NCBI GenBank assembly: GCA_025558075.1
Contig: JAHLKF010000008.1
Coordinates: forward strand, 186,001 to 250,000
Length of the DNA: 64,000 bases
DNA from: Gaertneriomyces semiglobifer
Taxonomy: Eukaryota > Chytridiomycota > Chytridiomycetes > Spizellomycetales > Spizellomycetaceae
Direction: 5' to 3'
Shown: one piece after another, positions 12,004 to 23,665 of the stretch
Layout: every line of letters begins with the position of its first letter
Position numbering within the stretch: position 1 is the first letter of the stretch
Translations under genes and position numbers: made by a program
The notes under the pieces: generated by a model
Seen by the model: only the letters and a program-made list of their open reading frames with translations
Told to the model about the DNA's origin: nothing
Databases searched by the model: none

Positions 12004-14219
12004 CAATTGGCATACCCACATTCCCAACCTGGGCAAACGACGCAGCTTCCCCTTGCTGAGCTGGACGGCCTACGTGCTCCTCGGTCGGCGAATGCCACAT
12101 AAAGCCAGGTCGTCGATTACTGTCCCCAGCGTCTCGTCTATCCCCCACGCTTCTCGCAACACTGACGCTCCCGACATCACTTCTCCAATCGTCATCAATT
12201 CCAATGTCTCGTCCCTCAAATGCATATCTTCCATGGACCCCACCCAAGTCTGGGGTTTGTTCCTCTTCCCCGACTTCACCATACGCACCACCACCTTTTC
12301 CGACAAGCGATACTCCGTTCATACGTGCAAAGAGTAGTCGCAAAATCTTTTCCTTATCCGGCCACGTGAGTTCATTAATGTCCACTTTGGAAGACGTATC
12401 TACAGGAGGTGGTGGGACTTGTGGATCAATTCGGAGAAGCTTATTAGAGGTCGGGTCTGCTCCATCGTTCGCGGTACGCAAAGCAGGTAAAACCAGTGAT
12501 TTAGACGTTATCTAATTTCGCACGCGAAGTCAGAAAGGAATTATGTGACATCAGTTCGTCAATATGCTCTTACCGTACGCATACGGCGATTGTACTCTTC
12601 TTTGGCCCTCTTCCGTTCGATTTCTCGTTCTTTTTTCAATTCTCCACGTACATGATCCAACGCGTCCATGAAAAACCGCTCCAAGTCGGTACGTTGATCG
12701 AGAATATGCTGTGCTAAACGCTTGATATGCTTCATTTCTTGTGTTTTTCTTTGTAGGCTCTCTTTGAGGCGCTCAGCAAATCTTCGCACTTCGTCCAACT
12801 CTCGTTTCGTCAGTTGCGTGAGCCTGTCCTTCTCGTATTCGAACTCCCTAACTATATGGGAAAGCGTCCGCTCCATACTCTCGATCTTCTTCTGAAGGCT
12901 CCGGATCTAGAAAGCGTGATAGAGCGCTCAAACCAATCTGAGGCACCTGAGCCAAAACAGCAAGCCCTACCTCTTGGTCTTGAAGCTTCCCTTTTAAGAT
13001 TTTCTCTTTGACAATAAAATCATGCAAATCCTTTTCTTCGAGAAGCTTTCGATTAATGGTTTCCAACTGATGATTGGTTTTCCCTATCTCTTCCTCTTCC
13101 TCCACATGGTATCGTAATGCTTCTGCCATACGGATATTCTGTCTAAACACCTCTTTGGTGGTCTCCTTGAGATTCGCTACAGCTTCCTACTGAATATGAA
13201 TCGGAAACCAGGCAAAAGTACCGGAACGTGTGCTAATGGTTACCTTATGTGCTTTTGTGGCGAGCTCGCTAATCTTTTTCGTTGCATCCTTTTGGAGCCT
13301 GATTTTCTCTTCAAAGAACTTTCTTTCCATTCGCTGAACAACGTCCTGATGTCGCCGTTCAGTGTCCGCAAGCTGTAGTTTCAGATGCTCCAATTCTTTC
13401 AGAAGCTCGTGCCGCTTTCTCTGTACCAATGTTGTCAATATCACACGTATCTTAAAGCAGAACCCTCACGGTGTGCTGACCCGAAAATCTTTGATGACAT
13501 CAAATTCCTGCTGCATAGAAACGAACTGGCTCTCTCGCTCCACAAGGACCGTATTGACATCGGCAAGTTTCCCTTCATATTGCTGTCGCAGTTTTTCTCG
13601 TTCTTCTCGCGCGCGTTCAGCTTCCTGTTCCATCTGTTGCCGCAGCTCTCTAATCTTCAGCTCCTTTTTCTCATTCTCACGATGAAGTGCCGATATCACG
13701 TCTAGCTAATCGATTGTAAGAGATAGACAGGCAGTCAGTGCTTTCCATGCTTTTAACGCTTTGGCGTGGCCAAGATACTAACAGCATCTTTTTCTTGCTG
13801 CTGGCACGTTTCTTGAAGACCTTCATTGGCCGACACCCTGACCGTGTGGAGGTAAATACGCATTCGTTGAGCATCAAACTGGTGGAGAAGACTACCCACA
13901 ATCCAGTCATTCTTTCTCGATACTGAGTCAAACTTTTGCTTGTTGCCTCTAATCTAACAGTGAATCATAGGTGTCAGTAATGAGCTCTTTATCGACTGTG
14001 CCTCGCCAGTAAGCTCCCACCAACCCACGTTTGAGTCAGCGCCCACTCCTTTGCACTAACCAGCTCCCCTTTGTCATTTCTTATCATGTCTCCCTTCTTC
14101 CCTTCATTTCGCCTCTTTTTGCTCTTCTTCTTTTTCCTGGCCGACCCGCGGCCAGACTTGGACTTTGCGCTATCAGAGAGGGAAGCTAGCGCTTGCGCTT
14201 GTGCCAGTAAAGTGGACAT
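11996..14219 (-). CDS. BBOF1: Basal body-orientation factor 1 (BBOF1/CCDC176)
   Basis: Coiled-coil protein of motile cilia, linked in animals to basal-body alignment and axonemal doublets. Seven exons on the minus strand: 14219-14061, 13953-13783, 13705-13481, 13420-13244, 13186-12971, 12906-12574 and 12511-11996, about 598 residues (human about 529). All introns are GT-AG and 57-107 nt; every junction is in phase and joins segments in the family order. Diagnostic stretches: a Lys-rich N-terminus, RKFFEEKIRLQKDATKKI, FRQNIRMAEALRYHV, KRLAQHILDQRTDLERFF, and the C-terminal DINELTWPDKEKILRLLFA that closely matches the vertebrate tail. An acceptor ending CAGTAG at 13187 uses the second AG. About 100 extra residues follow the conserved C-terminus and may be lineage-specific or contain a missed intron. 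Implies a flagellated zoospore stage. Confidence 0.9.
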
Positions 14220-14582
14220 TTTTACTTCTAGTTCTTGCTAACTCTAATAAACTACCGTAATGTTCTGCAAGCAGTAAGTAAGTAGGATGAGCATTTCCAG
14301 AAATGCTCCGAACCAGCCGTGTTCTAAATGCAGCTGCATCGGTTTTTGCAGACCGAGTTCACGCGTTGCGGCGCTCAACGTCCGACGATTACATAACACG
14401 CTCACGAAATCGTCATGACGCGTCCTGCGGGTTTCCGTTGCGATTTTCCGCCGAATTCGGTTTTATTCTTGGCGTCGGCGAAGGATTATTAAACGGAACC
14501 ATATTGTAGATACTGGCGTATAAGTACTCGACATTCAGTTTGTAGAACAGGCAATTGTAACGGAAGAGTGCTGTTACGAATC
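14220..14582. other. Divergent promoter region between BBOF1 and the PPPDE gene
   Basis: 363 bp between two start codons pointing away from each other. A 68-codon ORF at 14303-14509 has no features. Shared promoter is an inference from position only. Confidence 0.45.
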
Positions 14583-16711
14583 ATGGATGCGGAAGGTACA
14601 CCCGTTGAACTATACGTCTACGACTTGTCGCAGGTATGAGGCTTGTGGAATCATAGGACGTTTCTTCTCTAGTGACATTGTTGTCGTTTGTAGGGCATGG
14701 CACGCATGATGTCAAGGCAATTGACCGGCCGTCAGATCGATGGGATCTGGCATACGTCCGTCGTCGTCTATGGCATGGAATACTACTACGGCGGGGGTGC
14801 TGGCTTTGGGCTGACGGGAGTGTCTGAGAGTATGCCCGGCAGAACTCACCATGGAACTCCTTTACAGAGGATATCAATGGGCAAAACTCAAATTCCGCGA
14901 GAAATGTTTTTAGAATATCTGGAAGAGATTAAACAGCACTGGAGGTACAGTTATAGTACGGTTGGACGCGTCATCGCTGCTTTTTAATGACCTTGAGTTT
15001 GCAGAGCGGATAAGTATCATTTGCTGGATAACAATTGCAACCACTTCTCCAACGAGGTCTGCAATTTCCTCGTGGGACAGGACATCCCTCCACATATCAC
15101 TAGTCTGCCGCGCGAGTTTGTAGACACGCCGTTCGGTCGCCAAATTTTGCCGTTGTTGGAAAATATGTTTGGCCCGTCTCAGATTGCGCGCTCTACGAAC
15201 GCCGCAGCATCGGCCGCTTCGGCAGCCGCACAGGCAGCAGGGCCGCTATCGTCTTCCATATCAAACCTCATCGGCGCTGTAGCAGCAGCGACGCAGTCAA
15301 CTATGCCAAGCAACCACCAAGTTCAAACCGTCTACAATCTGAGCCAACTCCATTCTATTCTGGCATCACATCGTTGCGTGGTGGTGGATTTCACATCACC
15401 AATGTGCCCCCTTGTACCGCCATTTCACCGGAGTTTGAACGTCTGCTGAGCCAGTACAATCATGAGTTCCGACAAGAGGGCATGGGTGAAGCATCTCGTC
15501 GTGACATGTGCAAGATTGTTGGAGTAAAAGTTGATATCACGGTTGCTAGAGAGATTGCTCAGCACTATGGGATTACCGCTACGCCGACATTTGTCTTCTA
15601 CCAGGATGGAAACAAGTTTCACGAGTTTCGGGGAGCTAACAGGACGGAGCTGCGATCGGGCATGGAACTGCTGCTGAATGCTGCGTTCCCTCCGCATCCG
15701 CACAACACCATTTTAACCCCAGTTTTGGATGCATTACCGAGACAGGCAATCACGTTTACACAGTCCAGCCACCTTGATGACATTTTTGCAAAGATCAGTA
15801 ACGCGATCAAGGAGAGGTCATTAGAGGTAGATGCGGGTGCTCTGAATGAAATCAAAAAGGCGATAAAGGCAAAGCATGAGGAGAAGAAAGTAGAAAAGCT
15901 GGAATTACCACACGGTTGGCAAACAGTGATGAGACGTTTAGTGGAAGGGCTTAATGAGGATCAGGTTTTTCCGGTGTTAGACATCCTTAGACTATTGATT
16001 CTTGACGAAGATGCTGGGCAATCATACGTTGGTCCCCATTCAGGTATCCGCGTTCTGTCAACTATCGCCTAGGTCGTTGCAACTGCTTACCTTCGTTCTT
16101 TGGCAGATACACTTTTGATCGAGATCCTCCACCGTTTTGGCGGTTCACATGCATCCTTCGACACTTTACCCAAAAGCGTCATGATAATGACCCTGCGTCT
16201 GGCTTGCAATCACTTCGCCCACAAGTCATCCACCACCCATATCCTGTCGCTTCAATACACATTACCACCATACGGAACTCCCAACCGGTCCATCCTCACA
16301 GCTCTGCTCATTCCGTCCCTCTTGAGTCCACTACCACAAGTCAAAATCCTGGCCGCATCGCTTGCCTACAACATCACCCTGGAAGAAGCCTCTCAGCGCC
16401 GTACCAGCAGCGGCGTTCAAGGCTCCATGGAAGATTTAGGGATACATGAAGAATGGATTTGTGAACTCGTTGCTGCCATTGCTAAAGCTCTCGAAGATGT
16501 CACCGATGATCAGCATGAGATGGTGTTGCGATTGGTGGGAAGTTTGGGATGGTCACTCAGGTACAGTACTGAGGGCGTCAGGCAGTTGGCGGCAGCGCTT
16601 AGCGTTGGCGATACCATCAAGAAGGTGAAGGAGGTGTTCAAAGATAAAGGATTGACAGGCCAGCGAATTGCGAGTGTTTGTGAAGAAGTTCATCATTTAT
16701 GCCGGGTTTAG
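14583..16711 (+). CDS. PPPDE (DeSI-type) - thioredoxin - PUL domain protein, with an apparent 1-nt frameshift
   Basis: Exons 14583-14633, 14694-14944, 15005-16043 and 16107-16711, about 648 residues if one base is added back. The N-terminus is a PPPDE thiol peptidase of the DeSI deSUMOylating/deubiquitinating type: YVYDLSQGMAR, the catalytic His in GIWHTSVVVYG, and the catalytic Cys in NNCNHFSNEV. The middle is a thioredoxin fold. The C-terminal exon is a PUL domain, which in Doa1/PLAA binds Cdc48/p97. This order is known in fungi and plants and suggests a Cdc48-linked ubiquitin or SUMO function. The reading frame breaks at about 15406-15411 in a run of five C. Upstream reads TSPMC and downstream reads PPCTAISPEF; a sixth C would give the expected C-P-P-C active site. 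Either sequencing error or a recent inactivating change. Confidence 0.9.
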
Positions 16712-16936
16712 GGTGCCAGGCGTAGTATGCAGAGTATAGTAGAGTATGTAGGAACTACCGTTTATTTCAGAGAACTATACAAACTTTACAAAATGAATGG
16801 ATGCTCTTTTATATACTAGTACTCGGGACATTGACAACTACGCCCACGAGTCCCTGCTTTGTTCCTTTAGGCCCTCTGCCACTTCAAGACCATATAGAAA
16901 ACCACCCACCTATACTTATGCACGGCCCCTCCGGTA

Positions 16937-17289
16937 TCACATCGGACCTCCAAAAAAGAGCTTTACAATTTTCTCACATTCTTCCTGCCCCATTTCTCTC
17001 AACGTTTGCACCTGCAATACACGTCAAACGCATGCTAACTTTCTGCAGCATTCTGGCAAGCGCAACATACCTCTTCACACCCGCACTCGAGACACTCAAT
17101 GAAATCATCTTCGGTAGTACATATGCGCTCAGGGAGAGCAATGGTAAGAAGATCAGGTGGACCGGCTTTGGCGAGACATCTGTCGACGAGATCTACGGGG
17201 CACTTCATGAAAGGAGCAACGAGCTGCGGACTGCAGAGCGCCGTGGGAAGAACAAAGGCGAGAGCGAGTGTTGAGATGGTGATACGCAT
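16937..17289 (-). CDS. Small secreted cysteine-rich protein
   Basis: Two exons on the minus strand, 17289-17071 and 17011-16937, about 97 residues. The intron 17012-17070 has strong signals (GTATGT...TTGCAG, 59 nt). The N-terminus MRITISTLALAFVLPTALC is a typical signal peptide with cleavage near residues 17-20. The mature part carries seven or eight Cys (about residues 19, 30, 38, 57, 66, 69, 71 and 85), so disulfide bonds are likely outside the cell. The size, secretion signal and Cys content fit the general class of fungal small secreted proteins, but no family is recognised and no function is claimed. The open frame extends upstream to 17565, so a longer start is possible. An overlapping plus-strand ORF at 16801-17274 competes but has a poorer composition. 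Confidence 0.45.
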
Positions 17290-18742
17290 TGTTGAAAAAT
17301 TGCACAGGTTGAAGAAAGTGCTGGGTGTCAGATCTTGCTGGTAGCTGTTGAAGTTGGTCCAGACCCAGTATTTGGCTGGGTCGATCTCGAGCGAGCGCGT
17401 TAAATCCAGACCGTGTTTTGGTGTCATCGATAAGAGAACGTCGCGCTTCATGGCCCGTCTGGCTCCAAACAGCACACACGCTGAGGCCAGGCACATCACT
17501 ACTAGCTTGGCGACTTCTGATGCAAATTGATTCATATTAATGTGGTCAGCACATTGCTTCGTCATGAGCCTGAAGTTCTTAGTAGAGTGTGTTCTCTTCG
17601 TATCAACCGCAACCGAAACCGAATTTTTCCTGAGATTTCAAAATCCAATTTGTCACAAAACTTGTGGTCTGGTGCTCTAGATGCGAGACTGGAATTCCGG
17701 TTCCGGAAGTCACAATCCTCATTCCGCAATATTGAAAAAGCGATCGTCCTCTCAACAAAGGTTCCCCTTTGCATCCACAAATCTTACTACGATGTCTCAC
17801 GTTCTGCAGATTTGATGCCACATCTCAACCAAACTTCTCACAATATCGTGCCAGTTCTTGTGAAGACTTTGCAAAGACTGTAACTCGACCACACCCATAG
17901 GCCAATCAATCAGCTCAAACGTGCTCAGGAACACCATGCCCAGACAGTTACGAATCAAAGTCCTTCAGAAGGGATTTCGCTTGTTTTCGCATCTTGTACA
18001 GAAGCCCTATGGTCGTTCATACCACACATCTCACAGTCACTAATAATATTAGCAGGTACCACTTGGACTGAGGCCCGGGTCTGGCTGGCAGTCTACGTGA
18101 TCCCGTGAAAAGGGTCCACGATCGCCGCTCTTGCCGGCCACCCATGGTGCGGATCCTTCGGATGCCAATCTCGCCAATCTAGTTGAGCAATGCGTGCGTA
18201 AATCGACCACCGTTTCTCACAGCTCAAAGATCGGTCTTTTCGAGCAACAGTCGAAGCAGGCATTTTGGCCACACCCCTCGGGGGTAGGTACACATCCATC
18301 TGTTTACCCGTGATTCTCACAGAGTTCCAGGCGAAGCTCAATCACCTCAGAACGGCCCACACTCTCTTTTAAGTCCCTTACCTACGAAGTTCGAAAGAGT
18401 TGGTTATCGCTTCCTCAATGGGAAGAACAACGGGCGGCCGGGCCCATGCTTCGGGCATACCTTCACTTAACATGTCATAAATCACCGGAGTCCAGCATTG
18501 AAGATAATGTAAACAGTAGGCTTTGGCTATCTTGGGTTGAATAATAAAATGTGTTTCTTATATTACACTTGCATAAATGCGGACTGCAAGGTCCTTGCCG
18601 AGAGAACAATAGTTCAAATGCTGGACGTGGAAAAGGACGAGCCGACGATTGCTGGACCGATGAAGCCCGAGCCCCAGCTGCTTAAACGTTGGATTCTTCA
18701 GCCATAGTGCGTTTACTCGGCGTCGAAACTGGCTGCGTGATC

Positions 18743-18777
18743 AAATAATAACAAAAAGTACCAAGCCCAGACGATCT
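18743..18777 (-). repeat. Diverged copy of SINE-like tail
   Basis: Plus-strand text contains AATAACAAAAAGTACC followed by AAGCCCAGACGATC, a diverged copy of the motif at 19353-19386. Orientation is assigned from the tRNA-like head of the best copy. Confidence 0.5.
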
Positions 18778-18860
18778 ATTACCGCAAGTGCATGCTAGCT
18801 ACTGCAGTGAGTTGAACCAGTCTGTTGGCTATTAGATAGGTTCTTAAAAGTCAATATTCA

Positions 18861-18892
18861 AAAATAACAAAAGTACAGAGCCCAGAGCATCT
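18861..18892 (-). repeat. Diverged copy of SINE-like tail
   Basis: Contains AATAACAAAAGTAC followed by AGAGCCCAGAGCATC, matching the other copies with a few changes. No clear tRNA-like head adjoins it. Confidence 0.5.
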
Positions 18893-19333
18893 CTTGCGGT
18901 GGTCGCAAGGAGTTGCATGATTCATTGAGATTGTGAGAGACACTATTGCTGAATATGAGTCCTGCCTCGCTTTCGCAATGTACGCTGTGTGGGAGGAGGC
19001 GACTTACTTAGCGGCTTTGGCCAAACCCTTTGCATGATGCATAGGACGGCCTCTGATGTGCGAGCCCACAAAGGTTCTCGTCGTGCCTTAAAATTGAATT
19101 CATGTCCAGGAAAGCAACGTACGACGCCTTGCCGGCCATAAACAGCAATGCTAATGGCTTGCTTTTGCACATTCACTGATTACTTATTTCTTCCTTATTT
19201 TAGAGGGGTTCCATTCGTGTTTGTTTCTCAGGAAGGCCTGAGCTTGAGTGCATCATGCCATCAAGATTAATCTACCCGAAAGCGCAACTCGCATGGTCCG
19301 CGCGACGCGTTCGAACCAGTCGCATTTAACGCA

Positions 19334-19483
19334 CAGCAGCAACGTAATCATCAAAAAAATAACAAAAGTACCGAGCCCAGGGCATCCATCATTGCAAAGT
19401 GCACCTCCCCGGAATCGAACTTGCGTTCCCGGCCTTACAGCGCTCAAGATGCCCAGGTCTAGACCGCTCGGCTATGGCGGCGT
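19334..19483 (-). mobile_element. tRNA-derived SINE-like element
   Basis: Read on the minus strand, a tRNA-like head starts near 19483. It has an A-box-like TAGCCGAGCGG (19464-19474) and a B-box-like AGTTCGATTCC (19411-19421), the two internal pol III promoter blocks. About 50 nt further on comes the tail GGTACTTTTGTTATT, shared with three other copies. The cloverleaf does not close: acceptor and T stems have several mismatches, so it is not a functional tRNA. Head plus repeated tail is the usual structure of a tRNA-derived SINE. Leu- or Ser-like ancestry is suggested by the GCCGAGCGGTCTA D-arm and the long variable region. Confidence 0.55.
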
Positions 19484-19577
19484 CTTTGTTTTACATAGGA
19501 AACACCTCAGAGGGTACCCTTCGTCGCAGGGCATTGGCATAAACGCGTCGCGACATGCCATGCGAAGGCCACCCCTG

Positions 19578-19630
19578 AGCAGCAACGTAATCATGCAAAA
19601 AATAACAAAAGTACCGAGCCCAGGGCATGC
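19578..19630 (-). repeat. Near-identical copy of SINE-like tail
   Basis: Shares AGCAGCAACGTAATCAT and then AATAACAAAAGTACCGAGC with 19334-19386, about 240 bp away in the same orientation. The next bases (CATGCGAAGGCCA) repeat a stretch at 19557-19569 just before this copy. Confidence 0.65.
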
Positions 19631-21237
19631 GAAGGCCATTTTCACACTTACGCAATCACACGTGGTTGAATTGACAAGAACAGAGGCAGAGTAAATTCAG
19701 CTAGCGCTCTTAATAGCAGTTATAATATGAGGTAAGCACCTCCCGTGATTTTCGCGTGACTTTGGAGGTCCGATGCAGATCTAACCATGCAGCGTAAATA
19801 GCTCAGTGTATTTGCACCAATTAACGCTGGGGACGCCTGGTGATGGGAGACGTAGGGTCACTGCAGGGGCCTGAACTTCCTGGACATGTGGTACGCTTGT
19901 GGGAAGCATTATCCAAATTTTGCACCTCTCACCTACTACACTAAGGTAGAATTAACACAATGCTAACGTTTTGCATGCACGAAAGAGTTCAAATGAATTT
20001 ACGGTCCATACGACCGGGTTTATGAGCTCTGGACGGCTTATGCGATGTTCTAGCTCGTTTGGTCGTAGGCTGTTTATGTTGAGATGCCAAGTAGTGTTCT
20101 GGGCATGTATATACAGAGTTCGCACAACAGATTGCGCTTTCCTTCCTTCTTACGGCCCGCTGCCTCTGCCAATTCATGAGCGGGTATCCACCCTCCAATA
20201 GCGTGTGCTGAAGGGGCTGGAGCATCACACATCTGTGGCAGCAAGCGCATACGTAGGTTACTGGACTGCGTGAGCGGTCATCTAGATGGTACTGCTAATT
20301 ACCGCTGAGGTTGAATGCTTCGTTCCCGCTCCTGTCTCGCTCCGACACAACCATAAGCTGGGGAGGGTAGTGGATGGCAAGGCACGTCTTTCCATACATA
20401 GCGTCCGCCTACTGTGCGCAGCGAACAATCAACCAAATTCCCAGAGGTGGGTGCAAAACACTCGTTGGTTGCTGTCTGGACACAGTGAGGCAGCCCATAA
20501 CCACTGGCATGGGATACAACAGCCAGCCGTAAGGTGGGATCTCATGAGATGGTAGGGGATGGTGGATAACCTCAATGGGCATCTATCGCGTGGTCATGTG
20601 AACCAAGGTCCATCTCATAAAGGATTCTTCTACTAAAACACCGAACGACGCAGGCAGAGCAGCCTCAAGAGCCAGAACATCCACAGCTACTGTTACAAGA
20701 GTCGGGTGCCAGGTGCATTCATGTTATTTACAACCGGGAACGCTATCGAAACAAGTAAAAACCGCCTGGCGTGTCTGGTGCTAGCCTCCTCCCCCTACGC
20801 ATTGTATTCCCGTACATAACCATTGCTCAGTAGGGACCGCTCCATCATTTCTCGTACTATCATCTACCGGTTCATACCTACTATTCCAACTCTAAAGTCT
20901 CACCCTGAGTATGTCTCTTTGGCCGTGGGAAAATCACTCGCGCCAAATTCCCAGGCGCCATTTATCAATAACCAGAACGCGAAGTGTGACAATTTGGACT
21001 GCGACACTGCCAAGAACTTTGCGCATTGCAGCAGACGATTAAAAAAGGAACGGGAGTGACAGTAGTAAGGACAAAGGAAATTGGATATTTACCTCGAAAA
21101 GTCACGACGAAGAAGGTACGTGTCTGAATCCTGTCATGGACTCGAGAAAGCTGGCAACGAGTGAACGGCTCACGTTCTGTTCGACTCATAGCATCCATCG
21201 CAGCAAAAGTCCTGGAGTTATAGCAGAGAATCACAAA

Positions 21238-22340
21238 ATGTCTTCCATACTTGATACTGTTCCGAAACTTCTTCCTGGCCCGCTCACATCTGCCTCGGAC
21301 ACGCTTGTGGCTGTGGTTCACGCTGTGTTCGTCCAAAATGGGCACACCCTTCAGAAGTCGTCAACCGAGTCGGATAAGGAAAACGTCCTCCCAAAGGATT
21401 GGAACAGTAATCAAGAGTTGTACACTGTGGGCTATACCAAAGGTGGAAGAAGCATACAAATGAAGGTTGTGAGAATGGGCGGAAACATGGTTATCCTCTT
21501 GGACGAGGTAAGCTGGAAATGTCGTACAGCACTCTTGCCGCCATTTAAGAAAGGATGGATGGATGAAACTGCACATGCTAACTGAAACGGCTTCTTATAG
21601 GACTCAAAGGCTAAAACTCTTACTGTCCCATTATCAAGCCTCTCGCAAAGCCAGTATCCCTTGGAACTCGACAACATTTCAAAAGTCCCCAAGGACCTCG
21701 TTTCCGACTTAGCACACCAAATCAACGAGGCCTTCCTCCCTGCTTCACCGACACCTACGCAACACCCGCAACATGCCGCACGACAAGACGCCCCTGTTAA
21801 CAAACGGAATGAAGAGCAGTCTCATCCGTTCGATCTGTCCAGAAATTCTCACTCTCATTCGCCTTCACCTTCACCTTATTCCATTGGCGCCTCAGACCTT
21901 GATCCTATTCCTACTCACCCGACGTTAGGTCACTCGGGGATGGTGATGACGCCATCGCATCCACTTTTCACATCACCCCATCATCCACATGGAGGCGGTA
22001 TAGGACCTTTCGCAGGCCCCGGACCCGAAACCTTACCGCCTGGCGCTGTTCCGCCTGGTGCGCGCTTTGATCCGATCACACCGTTGGGGCCACAGCCGGG
22101 GCTGGGTGGTGGGCCGAGGGGCGCGTGGAGAGGAGGAAGTGGGCGAGGTGGAAGTGGCAGAGGTAGCGGGCCGTTTGGTGGAGGATTTAGGTGAGTAAAA
22201 TGTAACGGGGTGTGCATTAGGCAAGGGATAAATGTCATTGATGATGCCAGTTTTTCTCCGTTTTGATTGGATGCTATAGGTCAGGCGAACCGGACAATGA
22301 TGATTTACCTCCTCCTGGGTACAACGATATGTTTATGTAA
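21238..22340 (+). CDS. PSMF1: Proteasome inhibitor PI31 (PSMF1) homologue
   Basis: PI31 binds the 20S proteasome and modulates its activity or transport. Three exons: 21238-21507, 21601-22190 and 22280-22340, about 306 residues. Both introns are GT-AG, and the second joins in phase 2 within an Arg codon. The N-terminal FP-like domain carries the usual start (SSILDTVPKLL) and the YTLxY-like segment QELYTVGYTKGGRSIQMKV. The C-terminal half is Pro/Gly-rich, with the conserved GARFDPITPLGPQ block, an RGG-like stretch and the family's terminal PDNDDLPPPGYNDMFM, which includes the HbYX-like proteasome-binding end. The start at 21238 is preferred over an in-frame upstream codon at 21136, since the family begins here. 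Confidence 0.93.
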
Positions 22341-23665
22341 AGAGTGCAGCAAAGAAGCCACAATGCCTGTCACATTGGGCGATTATCTCGCCAGGGTTCT
22401 CTTGTTTATGGATTCACAGATGGAGGTGTTTTGCGAGAGGAAGGAGTATAACGCAAACAGCAAAGTTGTATTGATGTTGCGCCGCTTGATCATTACATAT
22501 GACCTGCACTCTCACCCACTGATGCGTATCCCATTCGTGTACCATTCTGCTCCCTTCATACACTCGTGTCTCAGAGGCATTTCTTACAGTGTGGCTCGAA
22601 GTGACTGCCCATAGCCCAAGCCAGGCTGTTGATCCACAAATGCAGCGCTGGCAATTCAAGTCTACGAAACATTACGCGGATGTCAAGATCAAGTCTTGCA
22701 TTACGCAAGCATGTGACCTCCATGACAAATGGTGCCTCTCTACTTCTGTCTTTTCAAGATCAAGATCAACTAGAAGATCAATGACTACCGCTTTTCAACA
22801 CACTCGGACTCATCGGTGTCAATCACTACTCACTACTCTCGACTTAGCAAGAACAAACATCAAGATAAAGAGATGAACAAACACGAGAACCAACACACAA
22901 GATCTTGATATGGAACCAATCACAAGAACGTCTACATCTAAAGTTTCTCTGCCTGTGCAGCAACAATCATCCCGTACGACGCAACAACGCACTCGAGTGG
23001 ACGCTATGGGCAAGGAGGTCATGTAAGCGAACCCTCATCCTTTACTAACTTGTTTCATCCTGTTGGCATTGAGGCGCTTTGTCGTGGTTTCCCATCGGGC
23101 TCGATATAAATCCGGTGGGACGTCGTTTCTCAACGATGTATATCAACCCTTCATCTCACCTCAGTGCCTTGGATGCGACATGATGTGCGTTTGTTGGTTT
23201 CCCAACGGGCTCGATAGATCCGTTCGGGACGTCTGCCTGTATATGTAGCTTAAACTCTGGTGAAGAAAGTCGAGCAAGCTCCCACGGTAAAACTCTCGAA
23301 GAAGTCAACGTCAGACGACAGCAAGGATGGCGGATCTGGGATTGTATTGTCGAATATGATGTACGCACCCGTTTTGTATGTGTAAATAGCTTCAACCCAT
23401 GTACACACCGCACTACACTCGCTTGATTCCAAACAACAAATGATGCTTGGCTTTGATAATTCAGGTCCATGCAGAGTGAGAGGTCACACATGCGTTCAGC
23501 GATGCCTATGAATTTGAGGGAAACCCGTTCAGAGATACCCATGAAGGAAACCTTGTATTTGACATGTCACACTGAATGCATCAATCTCACCTGTATATTT
23601 TTATATATAAATAGCTAAAGAGCCCTTGCTTGCATTTGGATGCGTTTGGCAACTGGAGGGCGGCC
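22341..23665. other. Intergenic, no firm gene; contains a short imperfect duplication
   Basis: 1.3 kb after PI31. A 38-codon ORF beginning at about 22912 could splice to 23075-23248, but the product (about 95 residues) resembles nothing I know. Two imperfect direct copies of a 40-bp block lie at about 23084-23120 and 23193-23232, both containing TGGTTTCCCA(T/A)CGGGCTCGATA. Confidence 0.4.

Larger units (their letters stand above)
17290..21237. other. Gene-poor interval with SINE-like repeats
   Basis: Nearly 4 kb without a convincing gene between the small secreted protein and PI31. ORFs are short (up to about 150 codons at 19248-19694) and lie over repeats. A tRNA-like element and four copies of a short conserved tail are listed separately. 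Apart from these I see no coding or structural signal. Confidence 0.55.

Noticed and set aside
14303..14509. 68-codon ORF in the BBOF1 divergent promoter
   Set aside because: Short, with no features, in a likely promoter.
16801..17274. 157-codon plus-strand ORF with a hydrophobic start
   Set aside because: Overlaps the better-supported minus-strand secreted protein; Pro/Thr/Ser-rich, no splice support.
19396..19483. Functional tRNA gene on the minus strand
   Set aside because: A and B boxes are present, but acceptor and T stems fail to pair; treated as a SINE head.
22912..23248. Possible two-exon small gene (about 95 residues)
   Set aside because: Splice can be drawn (GTAAGC...TTGAG), but the acceptor is poor and the product covers the duplicated repeat; no family.
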